The translations under genes were made by a program, and so were the position numbers. From Mycobacteriaceae bacterium (GTDB taxonomy: Bacteria; Pseudomonadota; Gammaproteobacteria; Burkholderiales; Burkholderiaceae_D), in assembly GCA_903970145.1 (NCBI GenBank), contig CAJCHO010000058.1, forward strand, positions 1 through 64,000: a stretch of 64,000 bases of DNA, in the 5' to 3' direction. The notes beneath the pieces were generated by a model that saw only the letters and a program-made list of their open reading frames with translations, was not told the DNA's origin and made no database searches. Shown in pieces: positions 1 to 8,260 of this stretch (position 1 is its first letter; every line of letters begins with the position of its first letter).

Positions 1-33
1 CTCGCCATTACCGACCCGGCCAAGAAAGCCTAG
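1..33 (+). CDS. 3' end of an unidentified gene
   Basis: The window opens inside an open frame that reads LAITDPAKKA and then a TAG stop. Ten residues are too few to name a family. It is called a gene end only because the frame is open from the first base and an intergenic region with a minus-strand terminator follows. It could equally be a chance open frame. Confidence 0.3.
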   Translation, partial: LAITDPAKKA

Positions 34-221
34 CGAGTTCGCGTCAAATTCCCTGCGCTTGCGATAATCCGTATCTGCCGAGCACCGCCAGGAATGTACC
101 GTGCCGAATAGATCGGGATCTTGATCGGCGCCGAGGCCCGCCGCGCGAGGGCCCCGGTATTTGTAGATGAAGAGAGATCCGAACTGCGCTGGCCTCGTTC
201 GATCCCGACGAAACATTCCTG

Positions 222-251
222 TAAATAAAGACGGGGGCCGAAGCCCCCGCC
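222..251 (-). terminator. Rho-independent terminator of ssrA
   Basis: Read on the minus strand, a GC-only stem of seven pairs (CGGGGGC with GCCCCCG, positions 232-249) closes a UUCG tetraloop and is followed by TCTTTATTT. The C(UUCG)G loop and the T-rich tail are classic intrinsic-terminator features. It lies just after the coding piece of the tmRNA and gives that transcript its 3' end. Confidence 0.85.
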
Positions 252-490
252 TGCTATCTTCTGTTGCCAGGCTTTAGCGGCCCCGTAGTCCGGTTATTAG
301 GCGGCTACAGCAAATTGCTCATCATTGGCATTTGCTTGGTTTGCGCGGATTACGTCCGTCGCCTCTCGGGTTGCCTGCTCACCCTCGGTCACGCCGTCGA
401 AACCAGGTCACCCCCCCAGTGGTGGAGGTGGGCGGAATCGAACCGCCGTCCGACATGCTTCCGGCTCGCCGGAATTACAACCATAAGTAC
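252..490 (-). ncRNA. ssrA: Transfer-messenger RNA, circularly permuted (two-piece) form
   Basis: tmRNA frees stalled ribosomes and tags the unfinished protein for proteolysis. On the minus strand the tRNA-like 3' part comes first: the T arm GGCGGTTCGATTCCGCC (447-431), then acceptor strand CACCTCC (430-424), discriminator A (423) and encoded CCA (422-420). Only four bases later the mature 5' part begins with GGGGGTG (415-409) and the conserved GACCTGGTTTCGACG. The two acceptor strands pair over seven positions, with G3-U70, the alanine identity pair. The tag frame (344-300) reads ANQANANDEQFAVAA, then TAA TAA. Because the 3' half precedes the 5' half, the RNA must be cut into an acceptor piece and a coding piece, as known in some betaproteobacteria. 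The 5' edge near 490 is approximate; a TAAAAT at 497-492 could be the -10 box or lie just inside. The resume codon GCA is inferred from other tags. smpB is not in the window. Confidence 0.9.
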
Positions 491-706
491 GATTTTACGC
501 CCCCTCGAGCCACAGGGCAGCGAATTTTTGGCATATTTACGCACCGACCCACTTCGGGCGCAGCACGCGCCTGTAACAAATGGAGACAATTCCCATCAAG
601 TCAGGCGTGCACGGCGCAAGCTAGGATAACGTTTAGACCATACGGGCCGCTAGCCATCGTGCTGATTCATGGCGCCGGAAACCATAGAAACCAATTGGAG
701 ATTCAT

Positions 707-1156
707 ATGAACCTACACAAGTTTGTCGCAATCGCCGCGCTGTCGCTGGGTGGCCTCGTACCCCTCGCAGCCAGCGCCGATATGCCCGGAGACCACCCAG
801 CCTATATCCACGCCCTGTCCGACCTGCGCGCCGCGCGCTGGCTGATCCAGCATCGTCCATCCGACTGGGTCCAAACCATGGACGAACAGCGTGCAGTCGG
901 TGAGATCGATGCAGCAATTCGCGATCTCAAGGAAGCTGCCTACGACGACGGCAAGGATCTCGAATACCACCCGCAAGTCGACGAGCGTCGCGATCAGCCC
1001 GGTCGCCTGCATGAAGCCCTCGACATTCTCAAGCGTGCCCATGCTGACGTCGCTCGCGAGGAAGACAACGCCTACGCCCGCGGCCTGCGCAATCGCTCGC
1101 TGCAGCACATGGACGTAGCAATCCACGCCATCCGTCGCGCCATTCACGACGAGTAA
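707..1156 (+). CDS. Small exported helical protein, function unknown
   Basis: A 149-residue protein with a clear Sec signal peptide: a short basic start, a hydrophobic core to about residue 20, then Ala-Ser-Ala. The mature part is rich in Asp, Glu, Arg, His and Ala, looks mostly alpha-helical and has no Cys. Phrases such as GEIDAAI, DDGKDL, GRLHEALD and ADVAREED suggest a helical-bundle periplasmic protein. I recall similar uncharacterised proteins in betaproteobacteria and acidobacteria but no function. The ATG at 707 is preferred because TGGAG lies six bases upstream and the signal peptide begins there; the open frame extends farther 5' only through the tmRNA gene. It stands alone, with a terminator downstream. 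Confidence 0.75.
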   Translation: MNLHKFVAIAALSLGGLVPLAASADMPGDHPAYIHALSDLRAARWLIQHRPSDWVQTMDEQRAVGEIDAAIRDLKEAAYDDGKDLEYHPQVDERRDQPGRLHEALDILKRAHADVAREEDNAYARGLRNRSLQHMDVAIHAIRRAIHDE

Positions 1157-1461
1157 ACACTGGGCGCTTCGCGCAACGGGCCATCCTGGGCGCGTTCAGT
1201 TAACGGGTTGACGAGCTGTCACCCCGTTCAAAATCCCCGACGAGTCAGTGACTTGCCGGGGATTTTTTGATTTCCGAGCCTCCCCGACAAAAATCTGTCG
1301 CTGACGTTGATGCGGCTCTTGCCCCAGACCCACATCTTTCTCTAGGTGTAGGAAGGGTGTGCGCTCGGATTCGTGCAGGCGTGCCGCGTCCGACATAGAA
1401 TAGGGTCATAGCCCCGCGCCATCGCTGCAGCTGGGGCATCCTCGTCAGACTGGAGACCCCC
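1157..1461. other. Intergenic region before the class II aldolase gene
   Basis: This stretch of about 300 bases has no convincing gene. It holds the terminator listed separately near its start. The remaining 190 bases should carry the promoter of the aldolase gene, but I see no strong -35/-10 pair. A GGAG at 1452-1455 is the ribosome-binding site for the ATG at 1462. Confidence 0.5.
1230..1268. terminator. Intrinsic terminator, probably bidirectional
   Basis: A perfect ten-pair stem, AAAATCCCCG (1230-1239) with CGGGGATTTT (1257-1266), has a 17-base loop and a run of T on the plus strand. The A run on the left arm would serve as a T run for minus-strand transcription. It lies 74 bases after the stop of the exported-protein gene. 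Confidence 0.75.
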
Positions 1462-2241
1462 ATGCTCAAGACCGTCAGCAACCGCGTGCCGAGCGCCGAA
1501 TCGCGCTATTCACCCGAAGAATGGGCCATCCGCGTCGATCTGGCCGCTGCCTACCGTCTCGTCGCCCTGTTCAAGTGGGACGACCTTGTCTTCACACACA
1601 TCACCGCGCGCGTACCCGGGCCGGAACACCATTTTCTGATCAACCCCTACGGCATGATGTTCGATGAAATCACGGCCTCAAGCCTGGTGAAAATCGACAT
1701 GCAGGGCAACAAGGTCGATGACAGTCCGTGGCCGATCAATCCAGCCGGTTTCACCATCCACAGCGCCATTCACGGGGCCCGTGAGGACATTCAATGCGTC
1801 CTGCACACGCACACACTCAACGGCGTGGCAGTGTCGGCGCAAAAGGGCGGCGTGCTGCCGATATCACAGCAGTCGATTTTCGTGCTCTCGAGTCTTGCTT
1901 ATCACGACTACGAAGGCGTGGCACTGCGTGCCGACGAAAAACCGCGCCTGGTCGCCGATCTTGGTCACAAGACCTATCTGATGTTGCGCAATCACGGCCT
2001 CTTGACCGTCGGGCGCAGCGTTCCCGCAGCGTTCGCAGCCATGTATGTCTTCGAGACAGTCTGCACCATCCAGGTACGCGCCCAGGCGGGCGGCGGTGAG
2101 CTGATCCCGGTAAACCAGGCCATCATCGATACCGCCAACGAGCAGCAGCGCGAGGCCACCAAGTCGATGGGACCCGGCGATCTGATCTGGCCAGGCCTGC
2201 TGCGGCGTCTGGACCGCGTTGACCCGTCGTTCCGCGAATAG
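1462..2241 (+). CDS. Class II aldolase/adducin family protein
   Basis: A 259-residue protein of the class II aldolase/adducin family, metal-dependent aldolases and epimerases acting on small sugar phosphates or related carbonyl compounds. The zinc-binding histidines are seen in HTHT (residues 115-118) and RNHG (175-179), and an NPYGMMFDEI segment (61-70) matches the family's substrate-binding N-terminal part. Length is normal for the family. The substrate cannot be told from sequence, and no kinase or isomerase gene lies beside it to suggest a sugar pathway. It stands alone, ending back to back with the convergent peroxiredoxin gene with no bases between the stop codons. Confidence 0.85.
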   Translation: MLKTVSNRVPSAESRYSPEEWAIRVDLAAAYRLVALFKWDDLVFTHITARVPGPEHHFLINPYGMMFDEITASSLVKIDMQGNKVDDSPWPINPAGFTIHSAIHGAREDIQCVLHTHTLNGVAVSAQKGGVLPISQQSIFVLSSLAYHDYEGVALRADEKPRLVADLGHKTYLMLRNHGLLTVGRSVPAAFAAMYVFETVCTIQVRAQAGGGELIPVNQAIIDTANEQQREATKSMGPGDLIWPGLLRRLDRVDPSFRE

Positions 2242-2808
2242 CTACTTGGTACCGGTGGTAGCGCCAGTCTTGGGCTTGTTCGCCGCGTCCCATTCGCGAA
2301 GCGCATCGAGGGTGTTGGTGACGTGCTTGTCGGGCAACAGGCTCGTGTACTGATAAATGATCTGGCCGTTGGGCGAGATCACATATGACACGCGATTGGC
2401 GTAGTCGGGCTTGAGCCAGAGCACCGCGTCATAGGATTTCATGATGCTCTGGTCCTCGTCCGCGGCCACAGGAAACTTGCTGCGGCAATCGGTCACAGAA
2501 AACCGGTTCAGTGTGTCAATGTCATCATGTGAGACGCCGATGACTGTTGCGCCAAGACTCTGGTACTTCTCGATCGCTTCGGCAAATTCGTGGGCCTCGA
2601 TGGTGCAGCCAGTCGAGAAGGCCGCCGGATAAAAATACAGCACCACCGGACCCTTCTTGAGGCTGTCAGCCAGCGAAAACTGGAAGACCTTGCCACCCAG
2701 GGAGGCTTTGGCGGTAAAGTCTGGGGCCTTCTCGCCGACATCAAGCGCAGCCAGCGCCGGACCGCCAACCAGTGCGGATAGCAAGACAGCAAACGGTAAT
2801 AGCTTCAT
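2242..2808 (-). CDS. Exported peroxiredoxin (AhpC/TSA, BCP-like)
   Basis: A 188-residue thioredoxin-fold peroxidase reducing hydrogen peroxide or organic peroxides, here in the periplasm. A Sec signal peptide ends near residue 20 (ALAAL). The peroxidatic motif PAAFSTGC puts the active cysteine at 68, followed by TIEAHEF as in the PrxQ/BCP branch. The usual second cysteine five residues on is missing; Cys108 (TDCRS) may be the resolving residue, or the enzyme may be one-Cys. The reductant is unknown and no thioredoxin-like gene adjoins. BCP-like peroxiredoxins are mostly cytosolic, so export is mildly unusual. Confidence 0.87.
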   Translation of the reverse strand: MKLLPFAVLLSALVGGPALAALDVGEKAPDFTAKASLGGKVFQFSLADSLKKGPVVLYFYPAAFSTGCTIEAHEFAEAIEKYQSLGATVIGVSHDDIDTLNRFSVTDCRSKFPVAADEDQSIMKSYDAVLWLKPDYANRVSYVISPNGQIIYQYTSLLPDKHVTNTLDALREWDAANKPKTGATTGTK

Positions 2809-2923
2809 GGCAGCATCCTCGTGTCCAACGCATTCTAGGTTCTATACGTGGGAGCGAATTTGACGGATTCAAGGTACGCAGCAAACCCCACCCGTGCAGA
2901 TCGGATGGTGTATCGTGACTAAT

Positions 2924-4498
2924 ATGCACTACTTTTGGCGCGCATGCACCCGACTTGCGCGAGTCGCTGCGCTGACAACTTTTAGCCTCCTGGCGGCATG
3001 TGCTAGCTTGCCAGAGCACGTGGAGCGTCACGAATCGACAGCAATCGATCTGGATCCACAGACCAGACTCGGCAAGATTGCTGCAGAATCGACTCCCTCC
3101 GAAGAGCTATCGGGTTTTCGCCTGATGCCAAACGGGGCGTTCGCGCTAAATACCCGCGTGACGCTGGCGAGCATGGCGCAAAAGTCCCTCGACGTGCAGT
3201 ATTACCTCGTAGCGGACGACGGCACCGGACGCTACCTCTTGCGTGCCTTGCGCGATGCAGCTGCACGCGGCGTGCGCGTGCGCCTGCTGGTCGACGACCT
3301 CTATGACGGTGGCGAGGACGAGCTTTTTCTAGGTCTCGCCGCCTATCCGAACGTCGAGATCCGCCTGTTCAATCCCTTCCCCGGGGGTCGGGGGGGCTTT
3401 GTATCGCGCTTTGTCGCGTCGCCCCAGGACTTCTCGCGCCTGAACCACCGCATGCATAACAAGTTATTCATTGCGGACGCAGCCATGGCTGTCGCCGGCG
3501 GACGCAATATGGCCGACGAATACTTCATGCGCAGTGAGGTCGAAAACTTTGTTGACCTCGACTCCTTCGTGGTTGGCGCTGTTGTTGGCCAGCTGGAGGA
3601 AATCTTCGACGACTACTGGAACAGCAGCGTCGTCTATCCGCTCGAGTCGATTGCCCATTCTTCGCGCAGTCCGGCGGAGCGTCGTGCCTTTTTTGACGAC
3701 GCCGCCGGACCCGTCAAGACTCCCGATCCCGCACCGCTTATCAGCACCGACTCGCTCGGTTACGGGCCGATCGCCGATGAACTCGAGCGTGGCCGCCTTG
3801 GTCTCATTTGGGCGCCGGCGTTCGCCTACGCCGACTTGCCCTCCAAGATCCAGATGGATAGCGCTGATGTGGCGACGGTGCAGTACAACCTGATCGAGCT
3901 GATGCGCCGTGCCAAGCGCGAGATCCTCATTTCGTCGCCCTATTTGATCCCGGGTAAATCCGGCATGCAGATGTTCAGTGACGTGCGCAAGCGCGGTGTT
4001 TCGGTCAAGATTCTCACTAATTCACTGGCATCGACCGATGAGCCGGTGGTACACATTGGTTATTCGCATTACCGCCGCGAAATGCTGCGACTCGGAGTCG
4101 AGCTCTACGAGCTCAGTCCGAATCGTGTCACCCATACCAAGCGCCTTGGCATGTTTGGCGCGTCTGTCGGCCGACTGCATGCCAAGCTCGCCGTGATCGA
4201 CCGGCAGACGGTTTTCATTGGCTCGATGAATTTCGATCCGCGCTCAGCGCACGAAAATACCGAACTCGGTGTGATCATCGAGAGTCCGCAACTTGCGCGC
4301 GAAGTGGTGCGCCTGCTTGATCTCGCGGAATTGCAGAGCGCGTTCCGGCTGCGTCTGGCCGAACCGGACAGCAAGCTGCAATGGCTCGCCACCGAGGGTG
4401 AGACCGAACAGGTGCTCGACGACGAGCCCGATTCCAGTTTCTGGATGAAATTCCAGCTAAAACTGCTCGAGCCGCTGGCACCGGAAGAATTGCTCTAG
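2924..4498 (+). CDS. Phospholipase D-type lipoprotein, cardiolipin synthase C-like
   Basis: A 524-residue phospholipase D superfamily protein with both HKD motifs: HNKLFIAD (His178, Lys180, Asp185) and HAKLAVID (His419, Lys421, Asp426). Two HKD motifs form one active site working through a phosphohistidine intermediate. Length and layout resemble ClsC (YmdC), which makes cardiolipin from phosphatidylglycerol and phosphatidylethanolamine. The N terminus is a lipoprotein signal with lipobox LLAAC (Cys26), so the enzyme is probably membrane-anchored on the periplasmic side. A GTG at 2894 would add ten residues; the ATG at 2924 gives a more normal signal peptide. A dienelactone hydrolase gene follows after 28 bases. 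No YmdB-like gene is next to it. Confidence 0.85.
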   Translation: MHYFWRACTRLARVAALTTFSLLAACASLPEHVERHESTAIDLDPQTRLGKIAAESTPSEELSGFRLMPNGAFALNTRVTLASMAQKSLDVQYYLVADDGTGRYLLRALRDAAARGVRVRLLVDDLYDGGEDELFLGLAAYPNVEIRLFNPFPGGRGGFVSRFVASPQDFSRLNHRMHNKLFIADAAMAVAGGRNMADEYFMRSEVENFVDLDSFVVGAVVGQLEEIFDDYWNSSVVYPLESIAHSSRSPAERRAFFDDAAGPVKTPDPAPLISTDSLGYGPIADELERGRLGLIWAPAFAYADLPSKIQMDSADVATVQYNLIELMRRAKREILISSPYLIPGKSGMQMFSDVRKRGVSVKILTNSLASTDEPVVHIGYSHYRREMLRLGVELYELSPNRVTHTKRLGMFGASVGRLHAKLAVIDRQTVFIGSMNFDPRSAHENTELGVIIESPQLAREVVRLLDLAELQSAFRLRLAEPDSKLQWLATEGETEQVLDDEPDSSFWMKFQLKLLEPLAPEELL

Positions 4499-4526
4499 CA
4501 ATGCGCCCTGGCGCAGATCCCGAACC

Positions 4527-5264
4527 ATGATCGAACACCATATTGACATCGAAACCGCCGATGGGCTGATGAACACCTTCATCACCCATCCCGAAGAAGA
4601 CGGGCCACACCCGGTGGTGTTTTTCTACATGGATGCACCAGGCAAGCGCGAAGAGCTGCACGACATGGCGCGCCGGCTTGGCACGGTCGGGTATTACGTG
4701 GTGCTGCCCAATCTCTATTATCGCGAGCTGCGCGAGTTCAAATTCGTGCGCGACGATGCCGGCCGAAAGCGCATGTTCGAGTTGATGGACACGCTCACAA
4801 TTGACAAGGTGATGCGTGACACGCGCGCCATGCTTGATTTCGTGGACTTGCAAGGGGCGGCGGATGCAAGCCGCCTGGGGGCGCTCGGCTACTGTATGAG
4901 CGGGCCCTTCGTGGTTGCCGCCTTGGCCCACTTCCCCGAACGCATTCGCTGCGCGGCCAGCATTTACGGGGCGCGCCTGGTTACCGATCTGGCCGAGTCA
5001 CCGCACCGCAATCTTGAGCCGATCAGAGGCGAGTTGTACCTCGCCTGCGCCGAGACTGACCAGTACGCTCCGAGCGAGACCATCGCAACCATGGAATCGG
5101 CCCTGAAGGACGCGGGGACCAACTACCGGCTGGAGTGGTATCCCGGTACGCATCACGGCTTTGCGTTTCCACAGCGCGAGGGTCTGTACAACCACAGCGC
5201 GGCAGAACGCCATTGGGAACGTCTTTTCTCGCTCTTTGGCCGTCACCTCAAAACGGCCAGCTAG
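4527..5264 (+). CDS. Dienelactone hydrolase family protein
   Basis: A 245-residue cytoplasmic alpha/beta-hydrolase. The triad is Cys123 in GYCMSG, Asp178 in AETDQYAP and His210 in THHGFAFP. Cysteine as nucleophile is the mark of dienelactone hydrolases, which open lactones in chlorocatechol breakdown, though most genome homologues have other, unknown ester substrates. No catechol pathway genes are nearby. It follows the cardiolipin synthase-like gene in the same direction and could be cotranscribed. It ends 13 bases before the convergent peptidase gene. Confidence 0.85.
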   Translation: MIEHHIDIETADGLMNTFITHPEEDGPHPVVFFYMDAPGKREELHDMARRLGTVGYYVVLPNLYYRELREFKFVRDDAGRKRMFELMDTLTIDKVMRDTRAMLDFVDLQGAADASRLGALGYCMSGPFVVAALAHFPERIRCAASIYGARLVTDLAESPHRNLEPIRGELYLACAETDQYAPSETIATMESALKDAGTNYRLEWYPGTHHGFAFPQREGLYNHSAAERHWERLFSLFGRHLKTAS

Positions 5265-5277
5265 GCTGGCCGCCGCG

Positions 5278-7296
5278 TCAGGACGCCGAGGCCAGATTCT
5301 TTTGCAGGAACTTCTCGACCCGCGTCCAGAAGTCGACATTGTCCTTGAGCAGAAACCAGCCGTGACCTTCTTCCGGATAGACGATCCACTCAACATTGCG
5401 ATTGGTCTTCTCGACCGCATCCCGCAGCTTCTCGCCATGCACTAGCGGTACCCGGTAATCCTGTGCGCCGTAGGCCATCAAGAGCGGCTGCGTGATGCGA
5501 TTGGCGTTCTCAAGGGGCGAAGTCGCCTTGAACTGGGCCGCATCGGCGACCGGATCGCCTACCCGTACGGGTAGTTCGAATTTCTTCACGTCTTCTGTGG
5601 TGTCGCTCCACGACTCCTGGAACATCAGGTTAATGTCGGTCACCCCGACCCATTCGAAGCCACACTTGTATAGATCCGGATTCTTGATCAGTCCCATCAG
5701 CGTGGCGTAACCGCCATAGCTGGCACCTGCGATTGCAATCCGCTTGGGGTCGGCGATGCCCTGCTTGATGGCCCACGACGCCGCATCCGCGACGTCGTCC
5801 TGCATGGCTAGCCCCCATTGCTTGAAACCCGCCTTCAGGAAGGAATTCCCGAAGCCGGTTCCACCTCGAAACAGCGGTTCAATGACCGCATAGCCGCGAG
5901 ATGCCAGAAATTGTGGAATCGCGCTCCACTCCCAGTAGGCGCCGCGCGCGTAAGGGCCGCCGTGGACCAGCACGACGGTGGGCAGAGGTCCAGTTCGGTG
6001 ACCGGGAGGCAGGGTGTAATAGACTGGGATCGACAGTCCATCACGCGCCTTGAAGCGCACGAAATCTCGGGTGCCCATCTGGGCAGGCTTGATCCATGGG
6101 CGCTCGGATCCAAGCATGACCAACTTGCCGGTCTCTCGCGCATACAGAATGTACTGGGTGGGTTGTCGATCTGAGCGGGCCTTGACTAGAAGGTACTTCG
6201 AAGACAAGCAGTTTCCGCAATGAATGGTATTGACCGTGGCCGCTAAGAGGGTATCTATTTTCTTTTGCTCGGCTCCCATCTGCGGATCGAACCACACGGA
6301 CCCGGGTGCGTCGGTTTGATACTGGAAACCTAAGACCTTCCGCGCCTTGCTGTCCGCCTCAAGGTAACCATCCGCATCGAAGCCGTCGAATTCAATGATT
6401 GGCTCCTGGCCCGCAGTCCGCTTGCCAAGATCGTACCGATACAGGGCGTCCAATCCGGCAGGATTGGCGCGGCGGATATAAAGTGTGCGGCCGCTCCCAA
6501 CAAACTCGGGAATGAAGCCTTCTTGGGTAGCTATATCGAACTCGCCGAGTGATTGCCAGTTCTCGTCATCAGCCTCGCGATACAGCACCGTGCGCCGTCC
6601 GTCGTGAAAGGAAGTGGCAATCCGCGGCTGGCCCTCCAGGTCGAGCAACCAACTCGTGATGAATGGCGGCTGCGTGTTGAACAGCGGAACAGCGGTACCG
6701 GTACTGGTATCAAGCTTAAAGAGGCTCTCATTGTCGTGCCACCATTCAGTCCGATTCATCGACGTCCATTTTCCGACAATGACGTTCGGTGAACCGTCGT
6801 TCAATACGGCATGCAGGGTGTAGTTAAGTGGCAGAACTCTCGATCGAAGATTGCTCCCTGTGCTTGGGGCAGCGCCTGAATCGGGCGAGATCAGTTCGCG
6901 AAAATTCTCACCGTCAGCGTCGATTGCAAACAATCCCCTCCCAGAGAAACTCCTGGCAGCATTTTCGTCGTCGGCCGGATACTGCACTCCAAACACAATT
7001 CGAGCATCGTTGACCCAATACGGACGCACGACGTCGCCGCTTTCGAATCCATAGATGAACTTGACCTGGCCTGGATCCCGGCTAGGGCCGACGGCAAGCG
7101 CCATTCGGTCTTTGACCACGATGAGGATCGCGAAGCGCTCGCCATCCGGGGACAGAATCACACCGCCCACTTCAGGGGATCTAAAAAAGTCAGCTACCGG
7201 AGGAAGCGATGCGACATCGTCGGCGAGCGCTTGAAAGCTGATCACCATCCCCGCCAAAAGCAGGGCCGCACTGCAGCTACGCAAGATTTTTCTCAT
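5278..7296 (-). CDS. Exported S9 family prolyl oligopeptidase-like peptidase
   Basis: A 672-residue serine peptidase of the prolyl oligopeptidase/acylaminoacyl peptidase family. A Sec signal peptide (about residues 1-26, ending QALADD) sends it to the periplasm. A beta-propeller-like region follows and the C-terminal third is the alpha/beta-hydrolase domain with Ser526 (GASYGGYAT), Asp613 (YGAQDYRVP) and His645 (EEGHGW). These enzymes cut short peptides, the propeller keeping out large proteins. The start at 7296 (MRKILRS) is chosen because it begins the signal peptide; a longer frame to 7467 adds 57 residues without family character. Base composition seems a little less GC-rich than in the neighbours. 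Confidence 0.88.
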   Translation of the reverse strand: MRKILRSCSAALLLAGMVISFQALADDVASLPPVADFFRSPEVGGVILSPDGERFAILIVVKDRMALAVGPSRDPGQVKFIYGFESGDVVRPYWVNDARIVFGVQYPADDENAARSFSGRGLFAIDADGENFRELISPDSGAAPSTGSNLRSRVLPLNYTLHAVLNDGSPNVIVGKWTSMNRTEWWHDNESLFKLDTSTGTAVPLFNTQPPFITSWLLDLEGQPRIATSFHDGRRTVLYREADDENWQSLGEFDIATQEGFIPEFVGSGRTLYIRRANPAGLDALYRYDLGKRTAGQEPIIEFDGFDADGYLEADSKARKVLGFQYQTDAPGSVWFDPQMGAEQKKIDTLLAATVNTIHCGNCLSSKYLLVKARSDRQPTQYILYARETGKLVMLGSERPWIKPAQMGTRDFVRFKARDGLSIPVYYTLPPGHRTGPLPTVVLVHGGPYARGAYWEWSAIPQFLASRGYAVIEPLFRGGTGFGNSFLKAGFKQWGLAMQDDVADAASWAIKQGIADPKRIAIAGASYGGYATLMGLIKNPDLYKCGFEWVGVTDINLMFQESWSDTTEDVKKFELPVRVGDPVADAAQFKATSPLENANRITQPLLMAYGAQDYRVPLVHGEKLRDAVEKTNRNVEWIVYPEEGHGWFLLKDNVDFWTRVEKFLQKNLASAS

Positions 7297-7539
7297 CGAT
7301 TCAGTGGAAACGGGTGACGCCACACATGGCAATAGCGCGATAATAAATCGCAATGCCATGCGAGCAGCGTCGCTAGCCAAGCTTTTGCCGTTCAACCACA
7401 GGGATAATTGACGCAGACGCGAAAATGCGCAGTGACCGTACAAACCTAAAGGGCCTTTTACTTCCAAATCCGGCGCAAAGTGTGCGCATAGCGCACACGG
7501 ATCGAACTGCGAGGAATTAGGAAGAGGCGCTAGTGGAAG

Positions 7540-7562
7540 TGTTCCCCCGTCGCGGGGGAACA
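7540..7562. repeat. Perfect ten-pair inverted repeat
   Basis: TGTTCCCCCG (7540-7549) pairs with CGGGGGAACA (7553-7562) around a three-base loop. It lies between the peptidase gene's upstream end and sodB, which are both on the minus strand. No T run follows on either strand, so it may be a weak terminator, an mRNA-stabilising hairpin or a protein-binding site. Confidence 0.55.
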
Positions 7563-7567
7563 GTTGG

Positions 7568-7588
7568 CGGGCGGTTGAACACCGCCCG
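7568..7588 (-). terminator. Hairpin after sodB, possible terminator
   Basis: CGGGCGGT (7568-7575) pairs perfectly with ACCGCCCG (7581-7588) around a five-base loop, 18 bases after the sodB stop codon. There is no T tract, so intrinsic termination is uncertain. With the hairpin at 7540-7562 it forms a double-stem structure that would at least protect the sodB mRNA 3' end. Confidence 0.5.
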
Positions 7589-7605
7589 CGCGTGGGCAGC
7601 GTTGT

Positions 7606-8184
7606 TCAGGCGAAATTCTTGGCGACAAATTCCCAGTTCACGATCGCCCAGAAAGTCTCGAGATACTTGGCGCGCGCATTGCGATAGTCGATGTAATACG
7701 CGTGCTCCCAGACGTCGCAGGTCAAAAGAGGCTTGTCGGCACTGGTAAGAGGAGTGGCTGCATTGCTGGTGTTGACGATGTCGACCGAACCATCGGCCTT
7801 CTTGACGAGCCAAGTCCAGCCCGAGCCAAAATTGGCCAGCCCCGACTTGTTGAAGGCTTCCTTGAATGCCGCCGTGCCTCCCCACTTGGCGTTAATCGCC
7901 GCGGCGAGCGCGCCACTTGGTTCGCCGCCGCCCTTGGGCGAAAGGCCGAACCAGTAGAAGGTGTGGTTCCACACCTGGGCGGCATTGTTGAATATCCCGC
8001 CCGAAGATTTCTTGACGATGTCTTCGAGACTGGCATCCTCGAATTCGCCGCCCTTGATCAGATTGTTCAGATTCGTCACGTAAGTCTGATGGTGCTTGCC
8101 GTAATGGTATTCGAGCGTTTCCTTGGAAATGTGCGGCGCGAGCGCATCGAGGGCATAAGGCAAAACGGGTAACTTGTGTTCCAT
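7606..8184 (-). CDS. sodB: Iron superoxide dismutase
   Basis: A 192-residue cytosolic enzyme that turns superoxide into hydrogen peroxide and oxygen. The four metal ligands are His27, His74, Asp157 and His161. Gln70 in [13 protein letters not shown] is the residue that in iron enzymes sits in the N-terminal half near the metal, so iron is favoured over manganese. Length matches E. coli SodB. The ATG at 8184 is chosen because AAGGAT lies just upstream and family members begin with a similar HKLPxLPYxxDAL. It stands downstream of xseA on the same strand with 76 bases between. Confidence 0.95.
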   Translation of the reverse strand: MEHKLPVLPYALDALAPHISKETLEYHYGKHHQTYVTNLNNLIKGGEFEDASLEDIVKKSSGGIFNNAAQVWNHTFYWFGLSPKGGGEPSGALAAAINAKWGGTAAFKEAFNKSGLANFGSGWTWLVKKADGSVDIVNTSNAATPLTSADKPLLTCDVWEHAYYIDYRNARAKYLETFWAIVNWEFVAKNFA

Positions 8185-8260
8185 GGCAGATCCTTCTGTG
8201 TGAAGTCGACTCCGAGAGGCAGATTCTAGCGACTCGTCGGTGTCCGGCAAAGCGCGCGCC

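Noticed and set aside
420-447. A tRNA gene, suggested by the T arm, acceptor strand and CCA
   Set aside because: No anticodon or D arm precedes it in normal order; the matching acceptor strand lies after the CCA, together with the tag frame, which fits a permuted tmRNA.
332-706. Upstream extension of the exported-protein frame, which would make a 274-residue protein
   Set aside because: The first 125 codons run antisense through the tmRNA gene and have no family character, while the ATG at 707 has a ribosome-binding site and starts a signal peptide.
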